Part shown: positions 43,025 to 51,516 of the stretch, piece by piece
Layout of the letters: each line of letters begins with the position of its first letter
Position numbering within the stretch: the first letter of the stretch is position 1
Source of the DNA: JALEFZ01 sp039820545
GTDB taxonomy: Bacteria > Bacteroidota > Bacteroidia > J057
DNA length: 64,000 nt
Reading direction: 5' to 3'
NCBI GenBank assembly: GCA_039820545.1
Contig: JBCBPW010000031.1
Coordinates: forward strand, 5,492-69,491
Program-made: the position numbers and the translations under genes
Notes under the pieces: generated by a model
Database searches by the model: none
Seen by the model: only the letters and a program-made list of their open reading frames with translations
What the model was told of the DNA's origin: nothing

Positions 43025-43088
43025 AGCTACTTTGGGAAGCGTACATGTATTGCTTACAGATGGGGTATACGTTGTCTCGATACCCCTT

Positions 43089-44117
43089 TCAATTATTGTC
43101 AATCAACACCTCCAAACTCTCCTTCACGATAGATCCCATATTGGGGCATTGGTCAAACTTTCGATTTTCATAGTGCTCCGCTAGCTCGTCCCGTAACTGG
43201 TACACATACTCCTGCTTGGAAAGTGTAGACTTGACCATGAATTTCATCAGGTCTGATACCTGCCGACTAGAGTATCGAATGCGACTGGCAATCATCGCTC
43301 TTTCTTCCTTTTGGTACTGTCGGACCGTCGTCGCATTCATATGCTGAATCCCCACCTCGATGATGGGCATATTTTGCTTGAAGTACTGGGGCATGTAGAT
43401 GCTCTTGCGTGGCTCGTAGCTCTGCTGATCAAAGTCAATGGCCCGAATCCGGTAGTGAACATCCTCAAAGTCAGGCATGATCTCTACTACATAGTTGGAA
43501 GAATGCATGTCGCCCAGCAAGCGCACAAAGCATCGCTCATTGAACTTCACAAATTCCTTGGCCAGTCTGATTTCGTTTTCCACCTTGCCTTGGTTGAGAT
43601 AGTTTTGCATGAACTCCTCTCCAGGGATACCTGCAATATGTTCCTCAATCAGCGTATCCTTATCCACTACATAGCTGATGCGATTGGGAGAGAGCAAATG
43701 TTCCAGTTCGAGTCCGTAGATACGTGAGGCATCCGCATTCTTGATGTAGAAATAGTCAAAGTTGTCGTTGATTTTATTCACGATACGGACGCGAAAGGGA
43801 TTGGAATTGCCGTAAAGACATAGGTCGATTCGGTCCACATAGAGGTGTTGCATCACCGACATATCACCATTGGCCCTGAGGATGGCATAGATTTCTTTGA
43901 GGGAGGCGTTGATATGTTTGAGATCATCCTGGGAGTATATGAGCGAAATCCAGAGCGTATCGTTGCCGTATTTATCATAGAGCGTCACCCCTTCACTGTA
44001 GCGCAACAAGTCTGAATAATGGATGGGAAGATCCATTTCCCGACCATAGGCTTTCAGGTATCTTCTCAGCCCTTTGTCTACTTCATATGCGATTTTACGC
44101 TCATTTATCCTTGCCAT
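43089..44117 (-). CDS. Protein-kinase-fold (aminoglycoside phosphotransferase-like) orphan
   Basis: 342 residues with no signal peptide. Although no named family is recognised, the order of motifs matches a kinase-like fold: a Lys in YFYIKNADASRIYGLELEH (about Lys126, with Glu136/138 possible), the catalytic-loop equivalent GDMHSSNYVV (Asp203, Asn208, like HGDxxxxN of APH enzymes) and IRAIDFDQQ (Asp228/Asp230, DFG-like). N- and C-terminal helical parts flank it (C-terminal about 240-342). It could phosphorylate a small molecule or protein, or be an inactive pseudokinase. It is monocistronic with a 505-base gap upstream. Confidence 0.6.
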   Translation of the reverse strand: MARINERKIAYEVDKGLRRYLKAYGREMDLPIHYSDLLRYSEGVTLYDKYGNDTLWISLIYSQDDLKHINASLKEIYAILRANGDMSVMQHLYVDRIDLCLYGNSNPFRVRIVNKINDNFDYFYIKNADASRIYGLELEHLLSPNRISYVVDKDTLIEEHIAGIPGEEFMQNYLNQGKVENEIRLAKEFVKFNERCFVRLLGDMHSSNYVVEIMPDFEDVHYRIRAIDFDQQSYEPRKSIYMPQYFKQNMPIIEVGIQHMNATTVRQYQKEERAMIASRIRYSSRQVSDLMKFMVKSTLSKQEYVYQLRDELAEHYENRKFDQCPNMGSIVKESLEVLIDNN

Positions 44118-44622
44118 GGTGAAATTTAAATAGGTATCAAGAGCTTATCAAATAAAATATACTCCCGTAGAAACGCTATTTATGGCGTCTACGTTTATGC
44201 TATGGCATCTTCATTAAATCCTAGTATCTGCCATGCAAGAAGTGGGGCGCTATATGTAAATGAAAAGGGGAAGCACAAAGAAAAAAGGAGTATATCTGCA
44301 AAATCATTCCTCTAATCACGATACTTTTGTCCAGAATTCCGTTTCATATATAGGATAAAAGTCCGTTCGTAGTGCTTCTTTTTCCTGAAAAGTCTGAGTC
44401 GAGATTGTTCTTTTTCAGTCCATCTATCTGCCGTAAATTTGTATAGGATCTCAAGGAGGGGGAATATGTACTTTTACCTCTTTAGCCTATCAGATAGCCA
44501 TAAAATAATCCTATGATCATGGAGTAGGTTGTGGGGAATGTCATCGATTGCGACTTATATTATAGTGTAGCCTTCGTTTTCATTGGGTTAATTTCACGCC
44601 ACTCTTTTCTAAACACGTAGTT
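44118..44622. other. Intergenic region with a palindrome
   Basis: 505 bases between divergent genes. It contains the palindrome at 44166-44193. The rest has no recognisable ORF, RNA or terminator and is presumably promoter sequence for the OmpA-family gene. Confidence 0.4.
44166..44193. repeat. Palindrome related to the 7927 element
   Basis: CGTAGA-a-ACGC (44166-44176) and GCGTCTACG (44185-44193) pair with small bulges around an eight-base loop. The TAGA(G)ACGC core recalls the 7927-7967 palindrome. Confidence 0.45.
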
Positions 44623-46944
44623 ATGCGCCTTCTATACACCTATCTTACTTTTTGCTTATTGCTGGCTGTTCCTGTGTCACTTTTTGCCCAAGATGAGGAG
44701 GAAAAAGATGTCTTGCCCAACAGTCTATTGAAGCAAGAGGCCCTGATGCTGCGTGATACAGCCTCCAACGAATTCTTATTTCTAGAGGAGGAAGAAGAAT
44801 ATTCGTCCTTCACGACAGATATTACACCAGGCTACTTTCAAAATGAGCGTGCCTTTAAGGTCCTCATGGAGTTTGACGAGAATATCGAGGGGGCCACAGC
44901 TGATAGAGCAGCTTATCTCCAGCAGATGGAAACCTATCTGGAAGGTTACATCAACCGCTTTCAGATTGACAACTTCCAGACCGATATTCAACTGATCTGG
45001 ATGCTGGGAAGAGTGAAGCAACTCAATCAAAAGTATGATGAGGCAGTATTTTACTACGAGCTGGCCAAAACCCATGGACGGGGACGCGACATAAAGAAAC
45101 TCCGTATCGATTCGGTGATCTCAGGTCCTCAGAGCGAGTGGTTACCCATCAATCAGTACTACGAACTCCTGAAGGTACGTGCCAAAATCGACACCCTCTA
45201 CACCCCTGTAGATGTGCTGACGAACATGGGAGATTTCATCAACTCTAATTCTCCTGACTATGCCCCCTTCATGCACCCCACGGATAGTATCCTGATTTTT
45301 ACCTCACGGAGGGATACCTCGGGCATGGACCCTTCGGATATTATTGATCCTTTTTCGCGTCACAACGAGGACCTTTATTATGCCTCCATAGACATCTTCA
45401 CAGGTGAGTGGGGCATGGCCGAGCGTCTCGCAGATCAGATCAATACCGAGTACAACGAAGGGTCTGCTTGTCTCTCTCCCGACGGGAAAACCCTGTATTT
45501 TACGCGCTGTCATCCCTTCAAAGGGGAGGGAGATTGTGACATCTACTCTGCGGAGTACGATCCGACAGATGGGACTTGGAGCCACGTCAAAAATCTGGGA
45601 CGCAACATCAACTCTAAAGCCTGGGATTCCCAGCCCAATATCTCTGCCGACGGCGAATACCTATTTTTTGTTTCTAACCGAAATGGAGGATTTGGGGGAA
45701 CGGATATCTACGTCGCATTTTGGGATTCTACTTCGAAATCGTTTGGTCCTGCACAAAACTTGGGTCCTCTGATCAATACGCCCAATCATGAGGTGACGCC
45801 TTTCTTCCACCGCATCAATAGCACCTTGTATTTTTCTTCTACAGGCCACCTTTTCAACTACGGCGGATATGACATCTTCAAAGCACGACAGGTCGGCAGA
45901 TCTTGGGAGCAACCCAAAAATGTCGGTCCGCTAGTCAATACACTCAATAACGAGTACTATTTCTCAATTGACGGAGCGGGAGAGACGATCTTCTATTCTA
46001 AGAGTGAAGACGATGTATCGGTAGACCATGTCAAACAGAATTTTGACCTCTACTCATTCCCTATGCCTATGGAAGCACGACCTGATGCGGTCGTCAAGCT
46101 GGAAGGGGAATTGATCGACTCTGTGACGGGCAATAAGCTGGTAGGCATTGCCATGATCGTACCCCTGGACGATACGATTGAGGTAGCACCAAAGAAAATT
46201 AAGGATGGCTACTTCGAATTCGAGTTGATAGGGAACAAACGCTATCGGCTGTATATCATGGGGCCCGACTTTTTGACCATCTCCAATGACTTTAGGGTAG
46301 AAGGAGATACGACTTTTTCTGTATTGACCGAGAGCTTTGAGCAGAATAAACCCATTGTGTTTGAGGCCTTGAAATTTGGGAAACGGAGTGATAAGCTGAA
46401 GACGATTCACAAGCCCAAACTGGATTATATTGTCGAATTCCTCCAACGGTATCCACAGTTCAAGTTGGAGATTGAGGGGCATACGGACTCAGATGGGGAT
46501 GCGATCATGAATAAGAATCTTTCTCAACGTAGAGCTGAGGCAATTCGAGGATATTTATTGAAGAAGGGAGGATTTGAGGAAGAAAAAATTGCAGCCATTG
46601 GCTACGGTGAGGCGCGCCCCATTGTCCCCAACAATAATGATTCCCTCAAAGCAATCAATCGACGGGTGGAGTTTAAACTGGTACTGGATGCGTCCTTCAC
46701 AGAGGACTACGTCAATCCCACGGAGGCAGAGCTTAAGTTCAACGATGACTTGGAGGCTGAATACGATCCAGAGTTTGAGGATGAGTTTGACTGGTCGGAT
46801 GAGGAGCGCAATGCCTGGGAGGAAGAGCTAGAGCTAGAGGATGAGGATGATTTGGCCAAAGAGTTGGAACGGGAGATCCTTAAATCCAAGTTTAAGGACG
46901 TCAAGAAGAAGAAAAAGCCTTCAGGTGGGACAACTCCAAGGTAA
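44623..46944 (+). CDS. PorE-like OmpA-family outer membrane protein
   Basis: 773 residues. Signal peptide MRLLYTYLTFCLLLAVPVSL to FAQD. TPR-like segment (about 120-150, VKQLNQKYDEAVFYYELAK), WD40/PD40 beta-propeller repeats (about 205-480: SACLSPDGKTLYFTR, PNISADGEYLFFVSNRNGG, TLYFSSTGHLFNYGGYDIF), a carboxypeptidase-regulatory-like segment (about 490-560) and a C-terminal OmpA peptidoglycan-binding domain (LEIEGHTDSDGDAIMNKNLS, RRAEAIRGYL). This order matches PorE, the T9SS peptidoglycan-anchoring component, and similar proteins. The extra acidic tail, DEDDLAKELE then KKKKKPSGG, is unusual. No other T9SS genes are adjacent, so the assignment is by architecture only. Confidence 0.8.
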   Translation: MRLLYTYLTFCLLLAVPVSLFAQDEEEKDVLPNSLLKQEALMLRDTASNEFLFLEEEEEYSSFTTDITPGYFQNERAFKVLMEFDENIEGATADRAAYLQQMETYLEGYINRFQIDNFQTDIQLIWMLGRVKQLNQKYDEAVFYYELAKTHGRGRDIKKLRIDSVISGPQSEWLPINQYYELLKVRAKIDTLYTPVDVLTNMGDFINSNSPDYAPFMHPTDSILIFTSRRDTSGMDPSDIIDPFSRHNEDLYYASIDIFTGEWGMAERLADQINTEYNEGSACLSPDGKTLYFTRCHPFKGEGDCDIYSAEYDPTDGTWSHVKNLGRNINSKAWDSQPNISADGEYLFFVSNRNGGFGGTDIYVAFWDSTSKSFGPAQNLGPLINTPNHEVTPFFHRINSTLYFSSTGHLFNYGGYDIFKARQVGRSWEQPKNVGPLVNTLNNEYYFSIDGAGETIFYSKSEDDVSVDHVKQNFDLYSFPMPMEARPDAVVKLEGELIDSVTGNKLVGIAMIVPLDDTIEVAPKKIKDGYFEFELIGNKRYRLYIMGPDFLTISNDFRVEGDTTFSVLTESFEQNKPIVFEALKFGKRSDKLKTIHKPKLDYIVEFLQRYPQFKLEIEGHTDSDGDAIMNKNLSQRRAEAIRGYLLKKGGFEEEKIAAIGYGEARPIVPNNNDSLKAINRRVEFKLVLDASFTEDYVNPTEAELKFNDDLEAEYDPEFEDEFDWSDEERNAWEEELELEDEDDLAKELEREILKSKFKDVKKKKKPSGGTTPR

Positions 46945-47141
46945 AAGCATTTATGAGACCTAAATACAGGGCCTATGGCTACCTACGGGTGCTGCTTTTT
47001 ATATTTGGGTAAGCAGTATTGGTTAGGAAATGAAACTTTTGCGATGGAAGGAACTTTTGGGGACGGATGAGGTTTTCTTTCCAGATAAAAAATCTGGGAT
47101 TCATTTGCTTAAGCCCATAAATTGGTTCACAAATTCACTAA

Positions 47142-47651
47142 ATGAAAAAGATTATTTATAGCCCTTTTGGGGTGTCGATGCTGCTGGTTCTTTTATTTTC
47201 CGCCTGTACTTTCGACAATCAGGAAACGCTTTCTCCCAACCCTACGCCTACACCTGGCAACTCACCTGTTGTCATTTGGTCTGGTCCTACCCTCACCTTC
47301 TCGAAAGCTGCGGGCGCAGATCCATCATTGGAAGAGAACCAGGATCGCCTCACAGACAATGTCTGGATCACGCGTGGCAACCGCGGTGGCCAAATCTATA
47401 ATGCAGCAGAAGAAAACAGCGCCAATAAAAATACCAGTCCTGCGGGTACGCAATGGGCCAGAGGCACTACGGCCAATCTCTCTAGTCTGCGGTTCAACGA
47501 CTTTCGGGCGACAGTAGGACAGCCCAAAAATGTTGTGGGACAAGACCTCGTGATGTTTCTCGTAAAGGACAGCATCTATTTAGACATCAAGATCACAGAT
47601 TGGCTCGGCGGACAAGTCGGTGGGTTTACCTATGAGCGTTCGACGGAGTAG
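47142..47651 (+). CDS. Hypothetical lipoprotein
   Basis: 169 residues. MKKIIYSPFGVSMLLVLLFS then ACTF forms a type II signal peptide with a lipobox (LFSAC). A Pro/Thr-rich linker (NPTPTPGNSP) leads to a small domain with WITRGNRGGQIYNAAEEN, WARGT and a C-terminal IKITDWLGGQVGGFTYERST, probably beta-sandwich. The 'TPTPTPGN' linker and the final G-GGF-YERS motif resemble surface-exposed Bacteroidota lipoproteins of unknown function. It stands alone between the OmpA-family gene and a minus-strand gene. Confidence 0.65.
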   Translation: MKKIIYSPFGVSMLLVLLFSACTFDNQETLSPNPTPTPGNSPVVIWSGPTLTFSKAAGADPSLEENQDRLTDNVWITRGNRGGQIYNAAEENSANKNTSPAGTQWARGTTANLSSLRFNDFRATVGQPKNVVGQDLVMFLVKDSIYLDIKITDWLGGQVGGFTYERSTE

Positions 47652-47667
47652 GGGAGGGGCTTTATTT

Positions 47668-48123
47668 TTATGGACAATGCTTCTCTAGCTCTGTGTTGAT
47701 TTGTGTGAGTTCGTGAAATAAAAGACCTTCTACATTGTATACGATGAGATGCTTTTGTTTGTAAAAGCCCTTGATCTCTGCTGTCCAAGGCCCTTTGGCT
47801 CCTAGTTGTCTGAATGATGCGAGTCCCTCACTCACGAGGGCTTTATATTCATATAAATCTCTTGCAAGCACATAGGCTGCGACAGTCTTTGCAGAAATTA
47901 AATCCTTGTTGTTGCACAGCAGTCTTTCCATCAATTGATCAAAATCTTCTTGACTCAGGAGGAGTCTATACTGATCCAGTTTGAAAAAGATAGTTTGTTC
48001 ATGCGTAGATCTCACGCTATGATAGGGATCGCTTAGGAGTGCGTTCATCCCGACGGCAAGCACTCCTAAAGTGAATGGGATGACTACTAGGAGTTTTCGG
48101 TTTACGGTTCTTGTTTGTGGCAT
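47668..48123 (-). CDS. Hypothetical membrane-anchored protein
   Basis: 151 residues with a short basic N-terminus and an uncleaved-looking hydrophobic segment (residues about 11-27, LLVVIPFTLGVLAVGMNALL) followed by a helical periplasmic region. No family recognised. It overlaps no other gene and ends 17 bases after the lipoprotein gene on the other strand. It could have a role in envelope stress, but nothing in the sequence decides this. Confidence 0.55.
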   Translation of the reverse strand: MPQTRTVNRKLLVVIPFTLGVLAVGMNALLSDPYHSVRSTHEQTIFFKLDQYRLLLSQEDFDQLMERLLCNNKDLISAKTVAAYVLARDLYEYKALVSEGLASFRQLGAKGPWTAEIKGFYKQKHLIVYNVEGLLFHELTQINTELEKHCP

Positions 48124-48362
48124 ATCTGATTGTGCTTAAAAAAAGGAAGTTCTACTCGCTAGCGACCAACACCAACGTCCCATTGGTGCCATGATAACAA
48201 ATTTCCCCTCGCGCGCCCTAAATTTTAGACCTTTTCTGCAACTTTCCTTCTTCCGAGGCGTCCAAATTCGCGAGTTATTCGTTGAATGAATAACTTTGTC
48301 CCATATTACAAAACCATGCGTTTCAGGCACCCTATACTGAAACATCCAAATAAGAGAGATAC

Positions 48363-49457
48363 ATGAAGGCGAGCAGCGAAGCAGTGCTTCCCATTCCCCA
48401 GGCACTGATAGAGGAGATGCGCAAGACAGAGCAGAATCCCAAGTACCATGCAGAGGGCAACGTATTGAACCATACACTCATGGTGCTGGAGACTTTTCAA
48501 GCAGATAAAGAGAAGTTTTTGCTAGATGAAAGTGACGAAGAAGTCCTGTACTGGGCGGCCATCCTGCATGATGTAGGCAAACCCCGTGTGACAAAATGGG
48601 TTGGAGGACGCTGGAAAGCCAAGGGACATGAAGAAGCAGGGATTCCCATTGCCAGAAACATCCTGCTTCAGCGTCCAGATATCTCTCCTGTTCAGCGTCG
48701 CCGTATCCTAGATCTCGTCAAATACCACAGCATTCCCCTTCAGTGGGGCTTGTATCATCGGCCTATGGCTGACTACAAACATCTAGCGACCCGCACGGAT
48801 TTGCGCATGCTGGGGATATTTGCCTACTTCGATATACAGGGAAGGGATTGTGTAGACAAAGAAAATGTCCTAGGAATCATCCAAAACTTCAACGAGCATA
48901 TCTATCCCCAAGTCCAGTATGAGATGGGGACTTTTGCCGACATACAATCCACTTACCAAAAAGCCTCGCATCAAAAGAAAAACGCGCTTTGGCAGGCCAC
49001 GAAATTTGAAGACGTCAAGTTGGTGGAGAAACTTCTGAAAGCCAGCCCTCAGCAGATGAGTGTACCTTCTGCACGCTGTGTCATGACCCTCTCCAAAACC
49101 CATTCTCCCCTCAAAGCAGCGCATGTGTCTGCCTACTATGGAGATCATGTGCGCTATGAGGCAGACCTACTCCCGCTGGACTATGCAGACAAGCACGACA
49201 AAGAGAACCAGTTACGCCAAATGAAGCATTTCATTTCTGTCTACTCCCGAGGGAAGAAAAATATGTTGCTGGATGGCTCCTTCCTCCATGTGGAGACACG
49301 CGTATACATGATGGAATACGCCCGAAATCTCGGGGCGCATATCCAATACTTATTTTTTGAGGAAGATGATGATGCCACACATAGACCGATGCTGGACTAT
49401 CCCCATCCCTGGGAAGCACATACGGTGGAGGTCATTCAGGCTTCCGTAGGTGCGTGA
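48363..49457 (+). CDS. HD-domain phosphohydrolase with C-terminal extension
   Basis: 364 residues. The HD domain (about 30-185) has His37 (NVLNHTLMV), His69-Asp70 (ILHDVGKP), a further His in KGHEEAG and Asp in YFDIQGRD, as in CCA-adding-enzyme-type HD hydrolases acting on nucleotides or tRNA 2',3'-cyclic ends. The C-terminal half (about 210-364) is not recognised. It resembles the position of a polynucleotide-kinase-like domain in similar proteins, but no intact Walker A loop is present (VPSARCVMTLSK). The 3' end overlaps that of purS by 22 bases on the opposite strand. Function is inferred as nucleic-acid end processing. Confidence 0.7.
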   Translation: MKASSEAVLPIPQALIEEMRKTEQNPKYHAEGNVLNHTLMVLETFQADKEKFLLDESDEEVLYWAAILHDVGKPRVTKWVGGRWKAKGHEEAGIPIARNILLQRPDISPVQRRRILDLVKYHSIPLQWGLYHRPMADYKHLATRTDLRMLGIFAYFDIQGRDCVDKENVLGIIQNFNEHIYPQVQYEMGTFADIQSTYQKASHQKKNALWQATKFEDVKLVEKLLKASPQQMSVPSARCVMTLSKTHSPLKAAHVSAYYGDHVRYEADLLPLDYADKHDKENQLRQMKHFISVYSRGKKNMLLDGSFLHVETRVYMMEYARNLGAHIQYLFFEEDDDATHRPMLDYPHPWEAHTVEVIQASVGA

Positions 49458-49696
49458 AGCTCGATCTCAAATGTTTCGGTGATGATGTTGGCCAGTAGCT
49501 TGCGAGAAGCCAGCTCCAGTTTTTCGTGAGCTTCTGCTTCTGTTGCCGCTTCGACGCTGAGCTCGATGCGCTTGCCAATACGTACGTCGTGAATCTGGTC
49601 TAGGCCGAGATTGTGTAAGCCGAGCTGTGTTGCTTTACCCTGTGGATCGAGGATCTCTGCGCGGGGCATGATATGAATAGTTGCCGTGTAAGTCAA
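49436..49696 (-). CDS. purS: Phosphoribosylformylglycinamidine synthase subunit PurS
   Basis: 86 residues, the size of PurS. MTYTATIHIMPRAEILDPQG is the PurS start, then AEAHEKLELASRKLLANIIT and the C-terminal ETFEIEL strand. PurS is the small bridging subunit that joins PurL and PurQ to pass ammonia in the FGAM synthase complex of purine synthesis. PurL and PurQ are not in the window. It is last in the apparent operon nadD-pssA-purS (46 bases after pssA). It overlaps the HD-hydrolase gene at its 3' end. Confidence 0.9.
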   Translation of the reverse strand: MTYTATIHIMPRAEILDPQGKATQLGLHNLGLDQIHDVRIGKRIELSVEAATEAEAHEKLELASRKLLANIITETFEIELHAPTEA

Positions 49697-49741
49697 AGTC
49701 TGAATCTTTTGGAGAATGATGGAACGTGTGGGAGGGACTAC

Positions 49742-50482
49742 TCAAGCTTCTGCGAAGAAGGCCCATGCAGACAATCCCAGATACAGCAAAAATACAACAG
49801 GAAAAATTAGCCATCCAAATATCACGACAAGGATCACACTGGAAATTAGCAGCAAATAGCGAAAACGGTTCTCATTCCATCCCCATCCTTTGAATTTGAG
49901 ATTGAGCATCGGCAGTCGGGCAACCATCAGTACACAGAGAATCAGCGTGATAGCAAGCAGGATGTAGGGGAGTATAGTAGGAGCCATGAACATAGAGGCT
50001 GAAGAAGATGCATGCAATCCTCCTTCTACGCTCAGTCCGTACCATAGCCCACTGACCACCAAAGTCATCGCAGGCGTAGGGACACCTTCAAATCGGTCCT
50101 GATTTCCTTCCAGGTTAAACTTGGCCAAGCGTAAAGCAGCAAATATAGGTAGCAAAAATCCCCCTAGATAGAGCGGGAAAGTAAATGCTTCTTCCATAGA
50201 ACTGGGCGGAAAGGGGACCTCCATACCCTCTGCGATCATGCGTGCCATCATCAATCCTGGTACCACACCAAAGCTGACCATATCTGCCAAAGAATCTAGC
50301 TGCTTACCCAACTCGGATTGTACCTTCAGCCAGTAAGCAAGCCTTCCGTCCATCACATCCAGTATGAAAGCAATCCCCATGATGATCATGGTGTATTCTA
50401 CAGCTCCCAAAATCACAGTTAGGATCATGAGCATGCCGCAGAAAAGATTTCCCAGCGTCAAGATGTTGGGCAATTGGCGCAT
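49742..50482 (-). CDS. pssA: CDP-diacylglycerol-serine O-phosphatidyltransferase
   Basis: 246 residues with about seven hydrophobic segments. The CDP-alcohol phosphotransferase motif D-x2-DG-x2-AR-x8-G-x3-D-x3-D is present as Asp42-Asp45-Gly46 (DVMDGRLAYWL), Gly59, Asp63 and Asp67 (GKQLDSLADMVSFG), but the usual Arg of AR is Tyr50. It transfers phosphatidyl groups from CDP-diacylglycerol to serine, the first step towards phosphatidylethanolamine, in the inner membrane. It lies between nadD and purS. The substrate choice (serine) is by family resemblance (GNLFCGMLMI, LDSLADMVSFGVVP). Confidence 0.88.
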   Translation of the reverse strand: MRQLPNILTLGNLFCGMLMILTVILGAVEYTMIIMGIAFILDVMDGRLAYWLKVQSELGKQLDSLADMVSFGVVPGLMMARMIAEGMEVPFPPSSMEEAFTFPLYLGGFLLPIFAALRLAKFNLEGNQDRFEGVPTPAMTLVVSGLWYGLSVEGGLHASSSASMFMAPTILPYILLAITLILCVLMVARLPMLNLKFKGWGWNENRFRYLLLISSVILVVIFGWLIFPVVFLLYLGLSAWAFFAEA

Positions 50483-50596
50483 ATAGTCGTCTATTTGAAG
50501 TATCCCATTCTTTTCTTTGGGAGAAACGGCTATTGCTCTCCGAAGGTTTTGAAATGGTCGACAGGCAAGTTAATCATAAATTAACAATCAGCTAAC

Positions 50597-51172
50597 TCAT
50601 CGTTTATATAAGCCTGCTTGAAGTAATGCTTCCTCTACGCCTGGTGGGACAAGATACTTGATAGATTTTCCTTCTTTCAAAAGTGTGCGGATGTAGGTTG
50701 CAGAGATATTTAGAAGGGGCGCTTCAAAAAAATGAACCTGATCGTGATGATCATAAGGGCTAGGCTCGCTACCCACTCGGGGGTAGACATAGATAGGATA
50801 ATACTTAACAATTGCTTCATGATTTTTCCATTTGTGAAGGTGTTGGAGGTTGTCCTGTCCCATGATGAGCGAGAACTCATAGGAGCGATATTGGTCAGCT
50901 AGGTGGGTCAATGTGTCAATGGTATAAGAAGGTTTTGGCAGACTGAACTCTACATTGGAGGCCATGATTTTATCCTGTCCTTCCAGGGCGATTTCTGCTA
51001 GTCGCAAACGCTCGTATTCTGGCAAGAGGTTTTTCTTCTGCTTAAAGGGATTCTGAGGTGTAATCATCATCCATACCCTATCCAGAGGTGTCTCGTTGAG
51101 GGCCGTTTGAGCCAATATACAATGGCCAATATGTATGGGATTAAAGGAGCCGAAGAAGAGTCCAATTTTCAT
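50597..51172 (-). CDS. nadD: Nicotinate-nucleotide adenylyltransferase
   Basis: 191 residues. MKIGLFFGSFNPIHIGHCIL is the nucleotidylyltransferase start with the HxGH motif (HIGH), followed by MITPQNPFKQKK and FSLIMGQDNLQHLHKW. ISATYIRTLLKEGKS near the C-terminus is the ISSTxIR motif. NadD transfers AMP from ATP to nicotinate mononucleotide in NAD biosynthesis. It is first in the apparent operon nadD-pssA-purS (114 bases before pssA). Confidence 0.93.
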   Translation of the reverse strand: MKIGLFFGSFNPIHIGHCILAQTALNETPLDRVWMMITPQNPFKQKKNLLPEYERLRLAEIALEGQDKIMASNVEFSLPKPSYTIDTLTHLADQYRSYEFSLIMGQDNLQHLHKWKNHEAIVKYYPIYVYPRVGSEPSPYDHHDQVHFFEAPLLNISATYIRTLLKEGKSIKYLVPPGVEEALLQAGLYKR

Positions 51173-51516
51173 CTAGGGAAGAATATTCAAGCTTCTAAAA
51201 GTAGGGTAAGTTACAGAAAAGCTGGGATAGGAAACGAAAAATGTAAGGGCATCTCCTACTTTTAGCCAAATGCTCCTCCATATTCCCCTTTCACCCTGCA
51301 TTCTCTACCAATTGGAGTTACCCTCACTACTTATGGTCTGTTTTTTGTTTTTTTCTGGTTCAGAACGATTTCGATTTACGTCCGAAAACCTTACTTTTCA
51401 TCTTTTTCGGCTGGAAAAGCTCGAGTAAATAGATACAAATAGTTGAAATTCAGTTCATTTATGTTTTCAACTCATCATACTCGTATTTCTTTCCCCTGGA
51501 AATAAAACCGAATGAT
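51173..51516. other. Intergenic region before the BioD/Pta-like ATPase
   Basis: 344 bases between divergent genes. T-rich stretches but no gene, terminator or RNA identified. Confidence 0.4.
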
